Assembly (NCBI RefSeq): GCF_001483135.1
Contig: NZ_LNAL01000008.1
Coordinates: 558,001 to 622,000 of the forward strand
Direction: 5' to 3'
DNA: 64,000 nucleotides
Origin: Solirubrum puertoriconensis
GTDB lineage: Bacteria > Bacteroidota > Bacteroidia > Cytophagales > Hymenobacteraceae
Shown: piece after piece, positions 53,346 to 61,799 of the stretch
Numbering within the stretch: position 1 is the stretch's first letter
Layout of the letters: each line of letters opens with the position of its first letter
Translations under genes and position numbers: made by a program
Notes under the pieces: model-generated
The model's database searches: none
The model's input: only the letters and a program-made list of their open reading frames with translations
What the model was told of the DNA's origin: nothing

Positions 53346-53448
53346 GTGAAATGGTGAGTTTGAGGTTCGGGGAGGTGATGAATGGAGCTGGCTAAGACTT
53401 TGCGCCTGGAAGGCCGACACTCACTAGTTCACCATCTCACCATTTCAC
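53346..53448. repeat. GGTGA-rich 13-bp inverted repeat between cysN and cysD
   Basis: gtgaaatggtgag (53346-53358) and its complement (53436-53448) flank a 77-base centre; several GGTGA or TCACC units recur within (e.g. near 53372, 53430). It fills most of the gap between cysN and cysD. May be an mRNA stem or a degraded palindrome. Confidence 0.6.
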
Positions 53449-53452
53449 AGCT

Positions 53453-54367
53453 TTAGAAATAGCCGTTGCGCTTGCGGTCCTCCATGCCGGTTTCCGAAAT
53501 CCGGTCGTCGAGGCGGGTAGCGCCCCGTTCGCTCACTTTGGCCTGCAGAATGTCTTCGATAATGGCCTCCAGCGTGGCGGCGTCGCTTTCCACAGCGGCG
53601 GTGCAGGTAGCATCGCCCACGGTGCGAAAGCGCACTTGGCGGGTGGTCAGCTCATCGGAGGCATCCAGGGAGAGGTGCTCGGTTACGGCCAGTAGCTGGC
53701 CCGAGGGCAGCACCACGCAGCGGCGCTCGTGGGCGAAGTAGATGCTGGGCAGCTGGATGTTTTCGCGCTGGATGTAGTTCCACACGTCCAACTCCGTCCA
53801 GTTCGAGATGGGAAATACGCGCACGTTTTCGCCCGGCTGAATCTGACCGTTGTATATGTTCCAAAGCTCGGGACGCTGGCGGCGCGGGTCCCACTGCCCG
53901 AACTCGTCGCGCACCGAGAAGATGCGCTCCTTGGCCCGGGCCTTTTCTTCGTCGCGGCGGGCGCCGCCGATGCAGGCATCAAAGCCAAACTCCTCGATGG
54001 TATCCAGCAGCGTGTAGGTCTGCAGGGCATTTCGGCTCGGGAACTTGCCGCCCGGCTCGCGCAAACCGCGCTGCTGAATGGTGTCCTCCACGCGGCGTAC
54101 AATCAGCTGCTCACCTAGGCGCTCTGCCAGCGAGTCGCGAAAGGCGAGTACCTCCGGGAAGTTGTGGCCCGTATCGATGTGCACCAGCGGGAACGGAAAC
54201 TTGCCGGGGCGGAAGGCTTTTTCGGCGAGGCGCACCAGCGCTATGGAGTCTTTGCCGCCCGAGAACAGCAGCGCGGGGCGCTGAAACTGCCCGGCCACTT
54301 CGCGCAGGATGTGGATGGCTTCGGCTTCGAGCCGATCGAGGTAGTCTAAACGAGGGAGCGTTGGCAT
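53453..54367 (-). CDS. cysD: Sulfate adenylyltransferase subunit 2
   Basis: CysD, with CysN, activates sulfate to APS. The 304-residue protein has the PP-loop PALLFSGGKDSIALVRLA near residues 37-54, HIDTGHNFPEV, the IGGARRDEEKARAKERIFS motif, and a C-terminal GMEDRKRNGYF. The start at 54367 gives MPTLPRLDYLDRLEAEAI; an upstream in-frame ATG at 54577 lies within cysH and would add a non-conserved 70 residues, so it was not used. Confidence 0.95.
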   Translation of the reverse strand: MPTLPRLDYLDRLEAEAIHILREVAGQFQRPALLFSGGKDSIALVRLAEKAFRPGKFPFPLVHIDTGHNFPEVLAFRDSLAERLGEQLIVRRVEDTIQQRGLREPGGKFPSRNALQTYTLLDTIEEFGFDACIGGARRDEEKARAKERIFSVRDEFGQWDPRRQRPELWNIYNGQIQPGENVRVFPISNWTELDVWNYIQRENIQLPSIYFAHERRCVVLPSGQLLAVTEHLSLDASDELTTRQVRFRTVGDATCTAAVESDAATLEAIIEDILQAKVSERGATRLDDRISETGMEDRKRNGYF

Positions 54368-54450
54368 AAGGCAAAGAGGTGCCTGTTCGGCCTGTGCAGC
54401 CGAATTTTTAGGGGACAGGAAGTGCGGGAATGCGGTGTGGCGGGGCGAGG

Positions 54451-55194
54451 TTAAGCAGTGACCGAGGCTTCGGCCGGGGTGGCGGTGGCGTGCAGGCCGC
54501 ACTCCTTCGCCGACTGATCTTCCCACCACCAGCGTCCGGCCCGGAAGTCTTCGCCGGGCTTCACGGCCCGGGTGCACGGCGCGCAGCCAATGCTCACAAA
54601 ACCTTGCAGGTGCAGCGGGTTATGCGGAATGCTGTACTCGCGGATAAAAGCCCAGGTCTGCTCCCAGGTCCAGTCGAGCAGCGGGTTCACCTTCAGCAGC
54701 TGGTAGGTAGCATCGAACTCGGCCACCTGCATGCCGGTGCGGTTGGCCGATTGCTCGGCCCGAATGCCCGTAACCCAGGCTTCTTTGCCGGCCAGCGCGC
54801 GGCTTAGCGGCTCCACTTTGCGCACGTGGCAGCAGGCCTTGCGGGCATCTACGCTTTCGTAGAACCCGTTCGGGCCCTGGCGCTCTACCAAGGCAGCTAC
54901 CTGCTCGTGGTTAGGGTAGTAGGCCCGGATGGTTTTGCCGTACTTGAGCACGGTTTTGCTCCAGGTAGAATACGTTTCCTGAAAATTACGACCCGTATCA
55001 AGGGTAAATACCTCAATGGGTAAATAGTGCGCGAAAATTAGGTGTGTGATTACCTGATCTTCTAATCCGAAAGAAGTAGAAAAAGCGGCTTTTCCAGGAA
55101 ATTCAGTTGCAATTAGGCGCAGTGTATCCAAAGCGTCAGCACCAATTAGTTGCTGACGAATTTGCGCCACCTGAGCATCGATTAAAGTCGACAT
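54451..55194 (-). CDS. cysH: Adenylylsulfate/phosphoadenylylsulfate reductase
   Basis: CysH reduces APS (or PAPS) to sulfite. The 247-residue protein has STSFGLEDQVITHL (PP-like loop), and the redox motif KECGLH with catalytic Cys232. It also has both Cys pairs (CC at 121-122 and CxxC at 204-207), the ligand set of 4Fe-4S APS reductases, so APS is the likely substrate; this fits the absence of APS kinase. First gene of the sulfate block, with a 300-base leader carrying a SAM-I riboswitch. The start at 55194 follows conserved length; upstream ORF sequence is not conserved-looking. Confidence 0.94.
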   Translation of the reverse strand: MSTLIDAQVAQIRQQLIGADALDTLRLIATEFPGKAAFSTSFGLEDQVITHLIFAHYLPIEVFTLDTGRNFQETYSTWSKTVLKYGKTIRAYYPNHEQVAALVERQGPNGFYESVDARKACCHVRKVEPLSRALAGKEAWVTGIRAEQSANRTGMQVAEFDATYQLLKVNPLLDWTWEQTWAFIREYSIPHNPLHLQGFVSIGCAPCTRAVKPGEDFRAGRWWWEDQSAKECGLHATATPAEASVTA

Positions 55195-55504
55195 GCGCAG
55201 CAGGACTACGAGCTGTTTGCCGCGGGGCAAAGCAGATCTGATAAGACAAGAAAAAGGGGACTGGAGGGGTAGGCGGCGAGCTGAGCTCAAGCGGCCAAGC
55301 CATACGAACCTAGGGCATGCTCCTGCGGTAGGAGCCTAGGCGTTGGCAATCCAGCAAGCGGGTAGGGGAGGGTGTGAAAGCCTCAACAACACGCGCGGCG
55401 CATCGGCATGCAACAACAGCACAGGCTGTTGGAGCCGAAAAGACTCGGCTGCGGGGCAGCGGAGGTAGCGCGGGGTGTAGCGGTGAGGTTCACGGCGGTA
55501 AGTT
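55195..55504 (-). other. cysH 5' leader between riboswitch aptamer and start codon
   Basis: About 310 bases on the minus strand between the aptamer and cysH. Contains two adjacent small hairpins (agccga/tcggct, 55433-55450, and caacag/ctgttg just beside it) which could form part of the expression platform, two CCTAGG sites, and no convincing ORF. How SAM binding is transmitted to expression is not clear from sequence. Confidence 0.5.
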
Positions 55505-55599
55505 GTTTTTATATGCTCAGGAATTGGCACCGTTCGAGACTTTCCCGATGGTTGCCGGCGCTTCACGGAGCCTGTCTCTCCACGCCTCTGTATAAAAAC
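55505..55599 (-). promoter_or_regulatory. SAM-I (S-box) riboswitch aptamer
   Basis: Read on the minus strand the segment shows the S-box core in order: GAGGCGUGGAGAGACAGGCU, then GAAGCGCCGGCAACC, and then GGUGCCAAUUCC. The 9-bp P1 (gtttttata at the 5' end, tataaaaac at the 3' end) pairs perfectly. SAM binding would lower expression of the sulfate block when methionine/SAM is plentiful. Consensus elements match closely; the expression platform is not resolved. Confidence 0.92.
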
Positions 55600-55622
55600 A
55601 ATCCTTGGAAGAATTGATGGAG

Positions 55623-55655
55623 CAAAGGTAGCAACACAAATTTTGGAATTGCAAA
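55623..55655 (-). promoter_or_regulatory. Bacteroidota-type promoter for the sulfate-assimilation block
   Basis: TTTG (55655-55652), 21 nt, then TACCTTTG (55630-55623) on the minus strand. Transcription would start near 55616, just ahead of the SAM-I aptamer. Confidence 0.75.
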
Positions 55656-55733
55656 TTTTTTGTCGAGCTGCAATTTAAAGCTGCGTATGCGTGCTTTGCT
55701 AATGGGGCTTAAACCCCTATTGTGATAAAAAGG

Positions 55734-55774
55734 TTAGGGCCGAGCTCGAATTAATTATTCGAGCTCGGCCCTAA
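55734..55774. terminator. 17-bp hairpin downstream of hemH
   Basis: Perfect 17-bp arms (55734-55750 and 55758-55774) and a 7-nt loop. On the minus strand it follows the hemH stop (55801) by about 27 bases. A-rich sequence on the plus strand side gives a short U-run for the minus transcript. Confidence 0.8.
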
Positions 55775-55800
55775 ATAGCTATTGCAGATAAATGCGCCGG

Positions 55801-56883
55801 CTAATTCCGGTGAATCATATCAACCACAGCATTTACCCACAGCGGGTGGGTATTGCAGCTTGGTACCAATTGCCAGTGGTTGCCGCCGGCTTCCTCAAAC
55901 ATCTCCTTGAACTCTTCGCCTACCTCGATGGTCGTTTCGAGGCAGTCGGCCACGAAGGCAGGGCTAAAGGCCAGTACGTTCTTGATGCCCTTGGCCGGCA
56001 TTTCCTTCAGCACCTCGTCGGTGTAAGGCTGCAGCCACGGGTCGCGCAGGCGGCTTTGTAGGCGGCTCTGGAAGGCTACCGTGTACTGATCGTCGCGGAG
56101 GCCCATGGCCTCGGCCAACAGGCGCGAGGTGACGAAGCACTGCGCGCGGTAGCAGTAGCGGTTGTTCTTATTGTAGTGGTTGCAGCACGAGCCCAGCTTG
56201 CAGTAGTTTTTGTGACTGCCTTTAAGCACGTGGCGCTCCGGAATGCCGTGGTAGCTGAACACCACGTGGTCGTAGTCGTGCTTCTCCATCTCCGCCTTAC
56301 CTAGGGCCGCGAAGGTGGCAATAAAGCCAGGGTCGTCGGCAAAGGTGCTGATGAAGTTCACGGTGGGTATCACCCACCATTTGCCCACAATCTCCATCAC
56401 CTTTTCCTGCACCGAGCCCGTGCTGGCCGAAGCGTATTGCGGAAACAGCGGCAGCACGATGATGCGCTCCACGGCGGCTTCGCGTAGCTCTTCCAGCGCC
56501 GATTCGATGCTGGGGTTCTGGTAGCGCATGCCAAAAGCCACGAGGTAGTCCTTGCCGAGCTTTTCCTGCACCAGCTTCTTCAGGTCGAGGCCGTGGTAGA
56601 GCAGGGGCGAGCCGCGCTCGGCGTCCCAAAGCTCCTGGTACACCTTGGCCGATTTGGGCGCACGCAGCGGCACTACGAGTCCGCGGAACAGCGGGTACCG
56701 AATGGCGGCAGGCATGTCAATTACGCGCGCATCGGTGAGGAACTCGTTGAGGTAACGGCGAACATCGGGCGTTTTGGGAGAGTCGGGCGTGCCGAGGTTG
56801 ACCAGCAAAACGCCAATGCGACCTTTGGTTGAGGCCGGGGCCTTGGAGGTGGCAGGAGCGGAAACGGGAGCGGTTGAATTCAT
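55801..56883 (-). CDS. hemH: Ferrochelatase with internal cysteine cluster
   Basis: HemH inserts Fe(II) into a porphyrin to make haem (protohaem or coproporphyrin pathway). The 360-residue protein has GVLLVNLGTPDSPKTPDVRRYL, the catalytic His212 in FSYHGIPERH, and a late ETTIEVGEEFKEMFEEAGG. Between residues 228 and 249 it has five cysteines (228, 233, 234, 244, 249) in a short segment, as in ferrochelatases that hold a 2Fe-2S cluster in an internal loop. I start at 56883 (MNSTAPVSAP) because a -7 box lies just upstream. Confidence 0.93.
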   Translation of the reverse strand: MNSTAPVSAPATSKAPASTKGRIGVLLVNLGTPDSPKTPDVRRYLNEFLTDARVIDMPAAIRYPLFRGLVVPLRAPKSAKVYQELWDAERGSPLLYHGLDLKKLVQEKLGKDYLVAFGMRYQNPSIESALEELREAAVERIIVLPLFPQYASASTGSVQEKVMEIVGKWWVIPTVNFISTFADDPGFIATFAALGKAEMEKHDYDHVVFSYHGIPERHVLKGSHKNYCKLGSCCNHYNKNNRYCYRAQCFVTSRLLAEAMGLRDDQYTVAFQSRLQSRLRDPWLQPYTDEVLKEMPAKGIKNVLAFSPAFVADCLETTIEVGEEFKEMFEEAGGNHWQLVPSCNTHPLWVNAVVDMIHRN

Positions 56884-57184
56884 ACCGAACAAAAGCGTAC
56901 CAATGGCATACAAAGGTACGGGCCTCAAAGTTTACAAAGCAGGGCAACAAGCTGGGCGCTTGGCTGATTTACGTCAGGTTTTTGCCTAGGACTGTTGGGT
57001 TGCTGCCATCTTGTTCGCCTACCAGCCCTGTGAGTGGCTACCCCTGCCCGGCAACGGTGCGCAGTGGGTTTTGTCATGAGCGCATCCGGCGGGTAAGTGA
57101 AAGCCGTAAGCGCCTATTATACAGGCTATGCAGCTTGAGCGCGCATAAAGCCGTACCTTTGTGCCCCTTAACCGATTACCTCCT
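56884..57184. other. Intergenic region with divergent promoters (hemH and era)
   Basis: 301 bases without a gene. On the minus strand TACCTTTG (56918-56911) precedes hemH, and on the plus strand TACCTTTG (57154-57161) precedes era. In both cases the nearest TTTG/TTG is 16 nt upstream, shorter than the usual spacing. No other feature seen. Confidence 0.5.
57154..57161 (+). promoter_or_regulatory. -7 box (TACCTTTG) for era
   Basis: A perfect TAnnTTTG. TTG lies 16 nt upstream (57135-57137), shorter than usual. It overlaps an in-frame GTG at 57161, which favours the later GTG at 57185 as the era start. Confidence 0.5.
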
Positions 57185-58084
57185 GTGACTACCGACCCCA
57201 AACCGCACCGTGCTGGCTTCGTTAGCATTATCGGCAAGCCCAACGTGGGCAAGTCGACGTTGATGAACGTGCTGGTGGGCGAGCGGCTTAGCATTATCAC
57301 CAGCAAGGCCCAAACCACGCGCCACCGCATTTTGGGGATTCTCAACGGCCCCGACTTTCAGCTGGTATACTCCGATACGCCCGGCATTATTCAGCCCAAG
57401 TACGAGCTGCAGAACGCCATGATGTCGTTTGTGTACTCGTCGCTGGAAGATGCCGACGTTATCCTGTTCGTGACGGACATTTACGAGAAGCACGACGAGG
57501 AGCCCGTGGTGGAGCGCCTGCGCCGCTCGGAGGTGCCGGTGCTGCTGCTGATCAATAAAATCGACCAGGCCACGCAGGAAGAGGTAGAGGCCAAAATGGC
57601 TTATTGGCGCGAGCAAATGCCCAACGCCGCCGAAATCATCCCCATTTCAGCCCTCAACGCCTTCAACACCGAGCAGGTATTCAACCACATTCTCGACCGC
57701 CTGCCCGAGCACGAGGCCTTCTACCCCAAGGACGAGCTAACCGACAAGCCCGAGCGCTTTTTTGCCGCCGAGATGGTGCGCGAAAAGATCTTCAAGCTCT
57801 ACAAGAAAGAGGTGCCGTATAGCACCGAAGTAGTTATTGAGGAATTCAAGGAAGACGACCAGATCATCCGCATCCGCGGCATCATCTACACCGAGCGGGC
57901 TTCGCAGAAGGGCATCATCATCGGGCAGGGTGGCGCGGCCCTGAAGAAGGTTGGTACTTGGGCTCGCGAGGAAATGGAGAAGTTTTTTCAGAAAAAAGTG
58001 TTCCTCGAGCTGCACGTCAAAGTCAACGAAAACTGGCGCACCGATCCGAAGATGCTCAACCGCTTCGGGTACAAGCCAGAATAG
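57185..58084 (+). CDS. era: GTPase Era
   Basis: Era binds 16S rRNA and helps assemble the 30S subunit. The 299-residue protein has the P-loop GKPNVGKSTL, G2 segment QTTRHRI, DTPG, the NKIDQ G4 motif, and the C-terminal KH domain with IIIGQGGAALKKVG. Length is as usual for Era. The GTG at 57185 gives MTTDPKPHRAGFVSIIGKPNVGKS; the GTG at 57161 is in the promoter -7 box. It is separated from der by a MITE-like palindrome. Confidence 0.95.
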   Translation: MTTDPKPHRAGFVSIIGKPNVGKSTLMNVLVGERLSIITSKAQTTRHRILGILNGPDFQLVYSDTPGIIQPKYELQNAMMSFVYSSLEDADVILFVTDIYEKHDEEPVVERLRRSEVPVLLLINKIDQATQEEVEAKMAYWREQMPNAAEIIPISALNAFNTEQVFNHILDRLPEHEAFYPKDELTDKPERFFAAEMVREKIFKLYKKEVPYSTEVVIEEFKEDDQIIRIRGIIYTERASQKGIIIGQGGAALKKVGTWAREEMEKFFQKKVFLELHVKVNENWRTDPKMLNRFGYKPE

Positions 58085-58090
58085 AACAAT

Positions 58091-58242
58091 ACTAGAGCTA
58101 GTTCCCCTCCTCAGAAGAGGAGGGGCTAGGGGTGGTTGAACAGCTAGAATTAGAAGCTAGTAGCAGTTCAGGACCTAGGTCAACCACCTCCCCAACCCCT
58201 CCTCAGCTGAAGAGGGGAGCTAATTCAAAATTTAGCTCTAGT
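58091..58242. repeat. MITE-like palindrome, copy 2
   Basis: Imperfect palindrome of about 150 bases between era and der. Shares with copy 1 (46171-46335) the core cccctcctcag, aggagggg, then taggggtggttga on one arm and tcaaccacc on the other. The arms here have more mismatches and the centre contains CCTAGG. Terminal bases (actagagct / agctctagt) also pair. Confidence 0.85.
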
Positions 58243-58325
58243 CGTAAAAGCAACCCGACCTCACATCAACTTAACTACCCCGGGCACTGGCGGAATTGGT
58301 CGGACCGACGGCTGGGGTTAGCACA

Positions 58326-59648
58326 ATGAGAAATACCATTGCTATTGTGGGCCGCCCAAACGTGGGCAAGTCCACGCTGTTCAACCGCTTGGTCGGTGAA
58401 CGTAAGGCCATCATGGACAACCAGTCGGGCGTAACGCGCGACCGGCACTACGGCTACGGCGAGTGGACGGGCAAATACTTCACTGTTATCGACACGGGCG
58501 GCTACGTGGTTGGCTCCGACGACGTATTCGAGGAAAGTATACGCAAGCAGGTAAAGCTGGCCATTGACGAGGCAGACGTGGTCTTGTTCTTGGTGGACGT
58601 GGACGCCGGCCTGCACCCCTTAGATGAGGAGTTTGCTAACGTGCTGCGCCGCTATGAAGACAAGAAGCCCATTTACCTGGTAGCTAATAAGGCCGATTCG
58701 ACGCAGCGTTACCAAGCCGCGGGCGAGTTCTACGCCCTAGGTATTGGCACCGGCGACATCTTTCCCATCAGCTCGCAGTCGGGCGGTGGCACCGGCGAGT
58801 TGCTTGATGCCGTTATCAGTCACTTTGAGGAAGAAGGCGTGGAAAATCCCGACGAGGGCATTCCGCGCATTTCGGTGATGGGCCGCCCCAATGTGGGCAA
58901 GTCGTCGTTCGTAAATGTGCTTCTAGGTGAGGAGCGCAGCATTGTAACGGACATTGCCGGCACCACCCGCGACGCTATCCACACGCGCTACAACGCCTTT
59001 GGCAACGAGTTCATCCTGATCGACACGGCCGGTTTGCGCCGCAAAGCCCGCGTGGATGAGGACATCGAGTTCTACTCCAACCTCCGTTCGCTGCGCGCTA
59101 TGGAAGAGTCGGATGTGGTGATTGTGATGCTCGACGCTACCCGCGGCATTGAGGCGCAAGATGTAAACATCATTGGCTTGGCCGACCGCAACCGCAAGGG
59201 CATTGTGATTTTGGTGAACAAGTGGGACCTGATCGAGAACAAGGAAACCAACACGGCCAAGGAGTTTCAGGATCAGATCTACGAGCGCATCAAGCCTATC
59301 AGCTACCCGCCCATCGTTTTCACCAGCGCCGTAACCAAGCAGCGCGTGCACAAGGCCATCGAAACGGCCATGCAGGTGTATGAAAACAAGCGTAAGAAGG
59401 TGCCTACCTCGGAGCTGAACGAAGTGATGCTGCGCGAGATTGAAGCGTACCCGCCGCCCACGACCAAGGGCAAAATGGTGCGCATCAAATACGTAACGCA
59501 GCTGCCCACGCACAACCCGGTGTTTGCGTTTTTCTGCAACCTGCCGCAGTACGTGAAGGAGTCATACACCCGCTACCTCGAAAACCGCCTGCGCGAGCAT
59601 TTCGACTTCACGGGCGTACCGATTGGCATTGTCTACCGCAAAAAATAA
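58326..59648 (+). CDS. der: GTPase Der (EngA)
   Basis: Der is a two-GTPase-domain protein needed for 50S assembly. The 440-residue protein has two P-loops (AIVGRPNVGKSTLFN near 5-19 and SVMGRPNVGKSSFVN near 180-194), two DTxG motifs (DTGGYV and DTAGLRRK), and the NKAD and NKWDL G4 motifs. The C-terminal KH-like domain ends with GVPIGIVYRKK. Start at ATG 58326 (MRNTIAIVGRP) follows family alignment; an ATG at 58296 would extend by ten non-conserved residues. Confidence 0.96.
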   Translation: MRNTIAIVGRPNVGKSTLFNRLVGERKAIMDNQSGVTRDRHYGYGEWTGKYFTVIDTGGYVVGSDDVFEESIRKQVKLAIDEADVVLFLVDVDAGLHPLDEEFANVLRRYEDKKPIYLVANKADSTQRYQAAGEFYALGIGTGDIFPISSQSGGGTGELLDAVISHFEEEGVENPDEGIPRISVMGRPNVGKSSFVNVLLGEERSIVTDIAGTTRDAIHTRYNAFGNEFILIDTAGLRRKARVDEDIEFYSNLRSLRAMEESDVVIVMLDATRGIEAQDVNIIGLADRNRKGIVILVNKWDLIENKETNTAKEFQDQIYERIKPISYPPIVFTSAVTKQRVHKAIETAMQVYENKRKKVPTSELNEVMLREIEAYPPPTTKGKMVRIKYVTQLPTHNPVFAFFCNLPQYVKESYTRYLENRLREHFDFTGVPIGIVYRKK

Positions 59649-59662
59649 TCTGTCGTAGCAGC

Positions 59663-59701
59663 ATCGGGCGGGCCTTTTCCTGGGTCCGCCCGATTTTTTT
59701 T
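59663..59701 (+). terminator. Rho-independent terminator after der
   Basis: The stem atcgggcgg / ccgcccgat (59663-59671, 59686-59694) is followed by eight T residues. It ends the der transcript. Confidence 0.9.
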
Positions 59702-59819
59702 CGACGCTAGAGGTTACCTCTGTGAGGGTGGGGTATAAAGGAGCAGAATTTGCCGCCGCCACGCGGTAGTTCGCTTAATCAGACTTTCCAAAACCACCAC
59801 TTTTCACTTCACACTTACC

Positions 59820-60077
59820 ATGAAAAAGGTTCTGTTCCTGGCTCTGGCTGCTGCTTCGTTCACCTTCGCTTCGTGCGAAAGCAAAACCGAGCAGGCTGCT
59901 GAGCAAACTGCTGAGAACGTAGAAGCTGGCGCTGACGCTACTGCCGAAAAAATGGAAGAAGCTGCTGACTCGACCCGCGAAGCTGGCGAGGCTCAGGCTG
60001 AAGCTATCGAAGAAGCTCCTGCTGCTGAAGGCGCTACCACGGCTCCGGCCGCTGGCACCACCACGACCCAGCAGTAA
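59820..60077 (+). CDS. Small predicted lipoprotein, Ala/Glu-rich
   Basis: An 85-residue protein with signal peptide MKKVLFLALAAASFTFA and Cys19 (FASC lipobox). The mature part is almost wholly Glu/Ala/Thr/Gln and probably helical or disordered; the tail is AAGTTTTQQ. Codon use is strongly biased to GCT for Ala, as in highly expressed genes. No family function is known. It resembles small surface lipoproteins of Bacteroidota. A hairpin follows the stop. Confidence 0.82.
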   Translation: MKKVLFLALAAASFTFASCESKTEQAAEQTAENVEAGADATAEKMEEAADSTREAGEAQAEAIEEAPAAEGATTAPAAGTTTTQQ

Positions 60078-60110
60078 TTTCTGCTGTGCCCTGCCTACGG
60101 GCAGGCACAA

Positions 60111-60148
60111 ACAACAAGAGCGCTCCGGCAACGGAGCGCTCTTGTTGT
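60111..60148. terminator. 17-bp bidirectional hairpin
   Basis: Perfect 17-bp arms (60111-60127 and 60132-60148) around a GCAA loop, between the lipoprotein (plus) and the hypothetical gene (minus). Stem ends give U-rich tails (ttgtt) both ways. Confidence 0.82.
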
Positions 60149-60173
60149 ATTAGGGCAGTTCGGTTACCTAGGG

Positions 60174-60743
60174 CTATGCGCCCAAGCGGCGGCTCAGTAG
60201 ATTTTCTACCACGCTCATCAACTTTTTGGGCGGGTAGGTGCGCCACGGTAGCTCGTCGAGCTGGCCGCCAAAGTTGACGTAGGAGTCAATATTGTATTGG
60301 CGCATTTCGCGCGCTACGTGCTCTTGAAAATTGATGGCCGCAATCCAACCGTCTTCCACGTCCTCAAACCACTCTTCATAATAAGAGTCGTCGGAACCGT
60401 GGAAGTTGAATACGTTTTCGCCGATGAGGATGAAGCGGTGAATGCCTTCGTGCACCATTGGGTCGATGATGTGGCGCTTCAGCTGCATGATGTCGTTCTC
60501 GATGGCATCGTTCCACTCGCCGATAAACTCGATAATGGCCACGCCCTGCTCGTAATCAACGAATAGAATTTTCAGGAACAGCGTATCCGACTCCATGCCA
60601 TCCCACTGCGGATGAATGAAGTAGCCATAGATGGTATTAACGTAACTGTCGAGGCTGTTTTCGGCCCCGAACAGCGGCGACCTAGGATCTTCCGAGGCCG
60701 AGTATTGCTCCATCCAGGCGTAATGGGGTTCGATGGTATGCAT
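60174..60743 (-). CDS. Conserved hypothetical protein (189 residues)
   Basis: A 189-residue soluble protein rich in acidic and aromatic residues (ENSLDSYVNTIYGYFIHPQWDGM ... FLKILFVDYEQGVAIIEFIGEWNDAIENDIM). No signal peptide or membrane segment. The alternating hydrophobic strands with a terminal helix suggest an alpha/beta fold. I do not recognise a named family, though the composition looks like a conserved Cytophagales protein. Function unknown. Its 3' end faces the lipoprotein through a terminator. Confidence 0.75.
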   Translation of the reverse strand: MHTIEPHYAWMEQYSASEDPRSPLFGAENSLDSYVNTIYGYFIHPQWDGMESDTLFLKILFVDYEQGVAIIEFIGEWNDAIENDIMQLKRHIIDPMVHEGIHRFILIGENVFNFHGSDDSYYEEWFEDVEDGWIAAINFQEHVAREMRQYNIDSYVNFGGQLDELPWRTYPPKKLMSVVENLLSRRLGA

Positions 60744-60902
60744 GAGGCTGATATTGCAGAGTTGGAGGGCAGCGGCAAGCCCGTTCTAAGGCTAGAAACG
60801 TCCGGACCGGTTTAGTGTTCCCGCCTCAACCTCGAAAAGTCCCTAAAACAGCAGAGCACGCCCATACGAGCGTGCTCAACAATAAACAAGGACGAAAGAC
60901 GC

Positions 60903-61709
60903 CTAGTGTCCGCTGTGTGCCGCCAACGCGGCCCGCACCGAACCGTGCAGCTGCAGTAGCTCGGCGGCGTGGCTTTGGTCGATGCCAAGCTCGTCCATTA
61001 GCATACGTTCGCCGCGGTCGACGAGCTTGGCGTTGGTCAGTTGCATGTCTACCATCTTGTTGCCTTTCACCCGACCTAGGCGAATCATGGTGGCGGTGGT
61101 AAGCATGTTGAGCACCAACTTCTGGGCGGTGCCGGCCTTCATGCGCGTGCTGCCGGTCACAAACTCGGGTCCGGTAACTACCTCCACCGGAAAATCGGCC
61201 ACCGAAGCCACCCGCGAACCAGCATTGCACACAACGCAGCCCGTGGTAAGGCCGTGTTGGCGGGCGCGCTCCAAACCACCAATTACGTAAGGCGTACGGC
61301 CCGAGGCAGCAATGCCTACCACAATGTCGTTGGCCGTGATGTTGTGTTCCTCTAAGTCGCGCCAAGCTTGCTCAAAGTCATCTTCGGCGTTTTCCACGGC
61401 TTTGCGAATGGCCGTGTCGCCGCCGGCAATCAGGCCCACTACCAAGCCGTGCGGCACGCCAAACGTAGGCGGGCACTCCGAGGCATCCAGAATACCTAGG
61501 CGGCCGCTGGTGCCTGCTCCGATGTAAAACAGTCGCCCGCCAGCTTGCAGGCTCCGTACGGTAGCCTCTACCAGTTGCTCAATCTGCGGCAAAGCTTTTT
61601 CAACTGCCTGCGGTACCGTGTAGTCGAGCTGGTTGATATTGGCCAGCAATTGGGCGGTGGGCAGCGTTTCGAGGTGGTCGAACTGCGAGGCGCTTTCGGT
61701 AGTACTCAC
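60903..61709 (-). CDS. murQ: N-acetylmuramic acid 6-phosphate etherase
   Basis: MurQ cleaves the D-lactyl ether of MurNAc 6-phosphate during peptidoglycan recycling. The 268-residue protein has the SIS fold with LFYIGAGTSGRLGILDASECPPTFG (residues about 58-82), the active-site Glu in SECPPTFG, and GIAASGRTPYVIGGLE. I chose the GTG at 61709 (MSTTESASQF); the ATG at 61748 overlaps a -7-like TTCCTTTG and lacks family similarity. No other recycling gene is next to it. Confidence 0.93.
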   Translation of the reverse strand: MSTTESASQFDHLETLPTAQLLANINQLDYTVPQAVEKALPQIEQLVEATVRSLQAGGRLFYIGAGTSGRLGILDASECPPTFGVPHGLVVGLIAGGDTAIRKAVENAEDDFEQAWRDLEEHNITANDIVVGIAASGRTPYVIGGLERARQHGLTTGCVVCNAGSRVASVADFPVEVVTGPEFVTGSTRMKAGTAQKLVLNMLTTATMIRLGRVKGNKMVDMQLTNAKLVDRGERMLMDELGIDQSHAAELLQLHGSVRAALAAHSGH

Positions 61710-61799
61710 GGGTGAGAAGGGTAAAGGTGGGATTGAGAACGAGTGCAAAGGAACACAAGCGCCAGCTACTGCTGCCCCTTGGTTGCGCGTGCTGCCTAC

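Noticed and set aside
55336-55566. Minus-strand ORF overlapping the SAM-I aptamer
   Set aside because: The bases are explained by a structured RNA; the translation has no support.
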